NCBI GenBank assembly: GCA_037976565.1
Contig: CP137670.1
Span: 13,850,600-13,914,599 of the forward strand
From: Mesocentrotus franciscanus
Taxonomy: Eukaryota; Echinodermata; Echinoidea; Camarodonta; Strongylocentrotidae
DNA: 64,000 bases
Direction: 5' to 3'
Numbering within the stretch: the stretch's first letter is position 1; the number at the start of each line of letters is the position of its first letter. Below are positions 59,911 to 64,000 of the stretch, in pieces. Made by a program: the position numbers and the translations under genes. Below the pieces are notes generated by a model. That model searched no databases and was not told the DNA's origin. It saw only the letters and a list, made by a program, of their open reading frames with translations.

Positions 59911-61240
59911 CGGGGGGGGGGGTACAGTGCCCCCACCTTTTTAAGTATCTCCAAAGTGCCCCTTTTTACATAGGAAAAGAGCCCCTTTTACTTTGGCAAG
60001 TGCCCCTATTAATTTATTAAAGTGCCCCTTCCCCTTGTCAACTCTGATAAGTGCCTTTATTTTGACACGTGCCCCTTTTCCTTCTACAAGTTCCCATTTC
60101 CTGTGCAATATGTGTGCATTTTCCATTCTCATAAGTGCCCTTTTTAATCTCTAGTAAGTGCCCCCTTTACCTTTGATAATTGCCCTATTCAAATCTGAGA
60201 GGTGCCCTTTTTAATTTTACATGTGCCTCTTTTCCTTTGTAAGAAGTGCCCTTCCTTTTAATAACTCCCTCCCTTTTAACTCGGATAAGAGCACCTTATA
60301 TTTCCACATGTGCCCCTTTTCCTTATGATAAGTGCCCCCATTTAAGAGCCCCTTCCCCTTCTCCTAAATGCCACTTTTTACCGATGAAAAAAAACCTGCA
60401 GTCATGTTTAGATAAAGGCACTTATCAGAGTTGAAAAGGAAGGGCATTTTGTCATAAGTGCCCCTTTTCAGGTACGAGAAATTACTCCTTTTTACTTCAG
60501 ATAAGTGCCCCATTCACCTTCGATAATTGCCCCTATTTAAATCGTTTGACTTTACAACTTACCCTCCTGATAAGTGTTCTTTTCATCTCTGATGAGTGTC
60601 CCTTTTCACCTCAAATAACTGCCTCTTTTATTTTGACACGTGTCCCTTGTCCTTTCTAATAAATGCTCTTTTCCTTCTTATAGGTGCCCCTTCCTCTTTT
60701 CATAATTACTCCCTTTCATCTCTGATAACAACCCCGTTGATTCTAACATGTGCATCTTTTCCTTTTAAATAAGAGTCACTACCCCCTTCTCATGAAAGCC
60801 CCCCTTTCACCTCCGACAAATGCTCGTATTAAAATCTGATCGGTGCCCCTTTTCAACAAATTAACATTTCATTTTATTATAAGTGCCCCTTTTCATATCT
60901 AGTTAGTGCCCCTTGTCAGGTCGCGATAAGTGCCCCTTCTCACTTCTGATAATTTCCCTTTGAACAATGATACCGTACCCCTTTTCCTTTCTAATAAGGG
61001 ACCTATCCCCTTTTCATAAATGCCCCTTTTCACCTCTTATAAATGCCCCTATCAAAATCTGATGGGTGCCCCTTTTCCGTCGACAATGCCCATTTCCCAT
61101 TCTCATAAGTGCCTTTTTTTCATTCCTGATGGGTGCCTCTTTTTTTAAGGTGTAAAAAGTGCCTCATTTTCACCACTGATAATTACCCTTCGTACTTTGA
61201 CAGTGGCTTATCGCTTTCGATAATTAAACGTGCCCCTAAT
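59911..61240 (+). repeat. Degenerate array of AAGTGCCCCTTTT units
   Basis: For about 1.3 kb, variants of TGATAAGTGCCCCTTTTC recur every 25-40 bases with irregular spacing; spacers contain CACCTCTGAT or TTTTGACACG. The array opens with a G-run and ACAGTGCCCCC. Open frames across it repeat the motif and are not regarded as genes. Confidence 0.8.
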
Positions 61241-62004
61241 TTCAAGCGACTAAGAGTAAACGCTCGCTCGCATTTATAGATGATATAATTATGTTACTTA
61301 TCAAAGGTCTTTTCAGTCTTCCGTTATGAGAATATGCTTAAAACCCCATCAGGATTGTTTTTTTTTCCTCTTTATAAGATGTAATTGTTCGCACTGCGAC
61401 CTCACCAATCTTAAGCTTTCATGCTCGCAAATGAATTTTCAGACCATCACACCCAACTGCAAAGCATGATTTGATTATGTATAAAGAGAAACAAATATTG
61501 AATCATCCCTGATAATGTCATCACAATGTAGGGGTATGTACCAATGTCTTAACAATTGTATATTTTCGCTTTGAGATTTCCAATTGTAGGTGCCCTTTTT
61601 TCAAGAAAGTGACACACACACACACAGTAAGAATGTAAGAACCTTCAATTCTCCTCCCCAGACCCCTCCCAAAAGCCCTCAAATGCAATCGCATGACCAG
61701 AACTGGTCTATACCTTTAAAAGAAAACTTAAATTATTTTTATTGCAACGTTATGAGAATAGTTAATTTAGTGTTTATATAAACAAAAAGATCATCGCAAC
61801 ATTAATCCTAATTGGTGCTAATTAAATTTAAAATTGCGCGCACAGCCTCTCTCATCATGCTCTTTCTACGTACTATCTATTTTTGTCATATACACTGTCC
61901 CTCATGCATGCGGTCCACACCCATCCACCCCTTTTCTTTTGTATAATCTTGTCCATGTAATTTGACACTTGTGCTTCCACACTGCGTCTTTTATGTTGAT
62001 ACCA
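61241..62004. other. Spacer with repeat fragments
   Basis: Contains a piece of the (CA)n-associated repeat (61613-61680, matching 27172-27258) and, at 61684-61714, a solitary end of the family 1 MITE (CAATCGCATGACCAGAACT). The rest was not recognised. Confidence 0.45.
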
Positions 62005-62298
62005 GGGGGGTGTTTCACAAAGACTAAGATCCACTTTAAGTTGGACTTAAGTATAACAGGCCATTCATGCCATTGGTTGCTATCCCAATTGGTATCTAAA
62101 TTATAATCTTTAGATAATATTTTTTCCTTCAATAATGAATTATCAAAAAATGTAAGTTTTGTACATTTTTTTCCATGATTTGTACATCCCTTGAGAGACC
62201 AATGCTAGTAAATAATGATAGCAAACAATGGCACGAACGGCCTGTTATACTTAAGTCCAACTTAAAGTCGATTTTAGTCTTTGTGAAACACCCCCCTG
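62005..62298. mobile_element. Foldback MITE with long arms, diverged copy
   Basis: Termini GGGGGGTGTTTCACAAAG and CTTTGTGAAACACCCCCC; arms share AAGTTGGACTTAAGTATAAC and its complement. Homologous to 6505-6783 but with many substitutions, so it is an independent insertion. Confidence 0.75.
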
Positions 62299-62439
62299 AT
62301 CTTTTCAGTAATCTCCGTAGACCCAAAACTTTTTTGTTGTTTTTTTGTTTTTGTTCATTTGTTATAACATTATTTGTTGAGGGGTCCACACTCTACCAGT
62401 TATGCTTTTTAGTGGATCCCTCCATTTTCACTTGACATA

Positions 62440-62690
62440 TAAATTTACAGCAACATTTTCATTTCTCTTAATTTAGATTGTATGATATAGATTATCGTAT
62501 AATTCCTCGTAACTAAATTAAGAATTATATTAACAATGTCTTTTGTTATGCAAAGAAAAATAACAGGAACACTTGTATAATTACTTTTGTATACTTTGTA
62601 AAATGTTGTTCGTAATTTATGTATTGTACATAATTTGGATTTTTCTTGTTGCAAATGGAAATAAAACTTGACCTTGACCATGTACTTAAC
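62440..62690 (+). mobile_element. 3' end of a non-LTR retrotransposon
   Basis: An AT-rich segment ends GCAAATGGAAATAAAACTTG followed by a short ACCTTGACC tandem, typical of a retrotransposon tail. No coding part remains. Confidence 0.4.
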
Positions 62691-62814
62691 CGATAAATTA
62701 TCAAGAACGTTAATTTATATTGCTTGCGTGACATGCATTACAATTTACTTGGTCAATTAAGGAGAAATAGAGTCTGTCATCTAGTCATAAAAGTAGATCA
62801 TAAATTTTGATATC

Positions 62815-63064
62815 GCAAAGGCCTGAGATAGGGCGTCATCATTAAAATTTAAAAAACGCGGTTTTGCCGGGTCATATCTGAACGACCTTGAAGCCAAGCC
62901 TTTCCAAGGGGATGGGTCCCTCCGTTTTAGTATGCACATATAGCCCGTCGTTAAATGTGTACTCATCATCAGGTTATTCTTGCACGGTTTTGATTGAGCG
63001 ATGTCAAAACAATAACATTTTATTGGGAAGGGAATGATATGCACTTTTTTTTAAACAGTATCAT
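62815..63064. repeat. Dispersed repeat related to 29486-29740
   Basis: Shares ordered blocks with 29486-29740 and is interrupted at TTAA 63065 by the family 2 MITE; the homology resumes after 63544 with GAGATATGTATTTTTCT. Confidence 0.65.
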
Positions 63065-63544
63065 TTAAAGGTACTATGTCCCATTTGCAGGCCAAAAAAT
63101 GAAAAGGTTAAATTCCAACGGCATTTGAAAGATAATACTAAGACTATTAATTGTCAAATCGACTTAAGTGATACCAATGCAGTAAGTAATAGTTTGATTT
63201 TCGGACCATTGTACCGAATGGTCGTACGTTTTGTGCTGCGCAAAGATTCAATCAGTTTAATTTTGGCCATTACAAGAAGTGGGTTATTAATGTAGACAAA
63301 TGCTCATGTACCCTTTACAGCTCATTTTATGTATGTTATTACCAAAGACGAAAAAAGCCAGTCAGTCACTCAATAGTGTCTGCAGACAGTGAAGTCTAGC
63401 AAGTAAACGGGCCTTGCATATTGTGAATATTAGGACACTGCTAACGTTTAAATTTCACAGATAGGACATACATGACATATTCATAATTCCTGCAAAGTTC
63501 TACAGAATTTGATGTTGGCTGCAAAAGGGACATAGTATCTTTAA
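63065..63544. mobile_element. TTAA-type MITE, family 2 (independent copy)
   Basis: TTAA at 63065-63068 and 63541-63544, with the same termini as 10050-10590. It lacks about 60 internal bases of the block A copy. The uninserted counterpart is at 29745-29748. Confidence 0.8.
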
Positions 63545-64000
63545 GAGATATGTATTTTTCTATGTCCTTCACAGCATCATGGAGGAGAAAAGACCCCACT
63601 GAGATACCATCTCCAATGCTAACGAATTTAAGCGTGGGACATGTATAAAATTGATACAAGACCCAAAAACCAACCCCCATCCCCCATCCCCCGGGTCCCC
63701 AGCTTCCCCTAAGCTTCATTAGCAACAGGCATTCAACCTTGAACCTGCTGACAGTAACCCAAGCCCTAATAAAATGGGTATATTTCGCCTTATTATGTCA
63801 AGGGTGATTAAACTGACCTTCATAACTGAATGGTACCTGCAAATTTCGCAATGAACATCTTAATTGGAGTGGCATACATCATAAAAGCTCTATTAACACT
63901 AGATTAATAATATTAGATTTGAATAGGTGCACTTATTAGAGCTGAAAATTTGCACTTAATTTAACAAGTATACGTTATGTACGTGGGTCGATCTTAACTA
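63545..64000. other. Window end, nothing recognised
   Basis: Unrecognised sequence with a C-rich patch at 63677-63700. The last 20 bases (GTGGGTCGATCTTAACTA) repeat those at 1005-1022, so another copy of that repeat probably continues outside the window. Confidence 0.35.

Noticed and set aside
59911..61240. Possible proline-rich repeat protein from the GTGCCCC array
   Set aside because: Spacing is irregular, frames are broken often and no start or splice context is seen.

Overview
The window is eukaryotic DNA from an invertebrate deuterostome, most likely a sea urchin or another echinoderm. That is an inference from AT-rich, repeat-dense sequence, intron-rich animal genes, tRNA-headed SINEs with (ATT)n tails and many short TIR transposons; I cannot name the species. 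There are no operons, no CRISPR array and no prokaryotic genes.

Two animal genes matter. The first is a plus-strand five-exon gene at 3020-8249, recognised as DIABLO/Smac, the mitochondrial antagonist of inhibitor-of-apoptosis proteins. It has a presequence, the IAP-binding tetrapeptide ALPV in the same context as human AVPI, and a helical body. The second is a minus-strand six-exon cytosolic sulfotransferase (SULT1-like) at 22649-14676, with PAPS-binding and catalytic motifs. The two genes converge and I see no functional link between them.

Layout: 1-2431 is repeats, including a transposon nested in another. Block A is 2410-22852 (DIABLO plus SULT). 22853-29764 is unique to this interval and holds a GC-rich foldback element, a broken non-LTR retrotransposon and a 70-bp minisatellite between two diverged direct repeats. 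Block B, 29765-49116, is a near-identical second copy of block A. A run of exactly 500 N (49117-49616) follows. Block C, 49617-55685, is a third copy of only the SULT 5' half. 55686-64000 holds a second fragment of the same retrotransposon, a decayed L1/Tx1-like element, a 1.3-kb degenerate repeat array and more small transposons.

Copy B of DIABLO lacks exactly the exon that carries the targeting sequence end and the IAP-binding motif, through a 700-bp deletion with 3-bp microhomology. The SULT copies carry small indels that break the frame. Because the blocks are so similar and meet at a standard-size gap, unresolved haplotypes or misassembly must be weighed against true segmental duplication.
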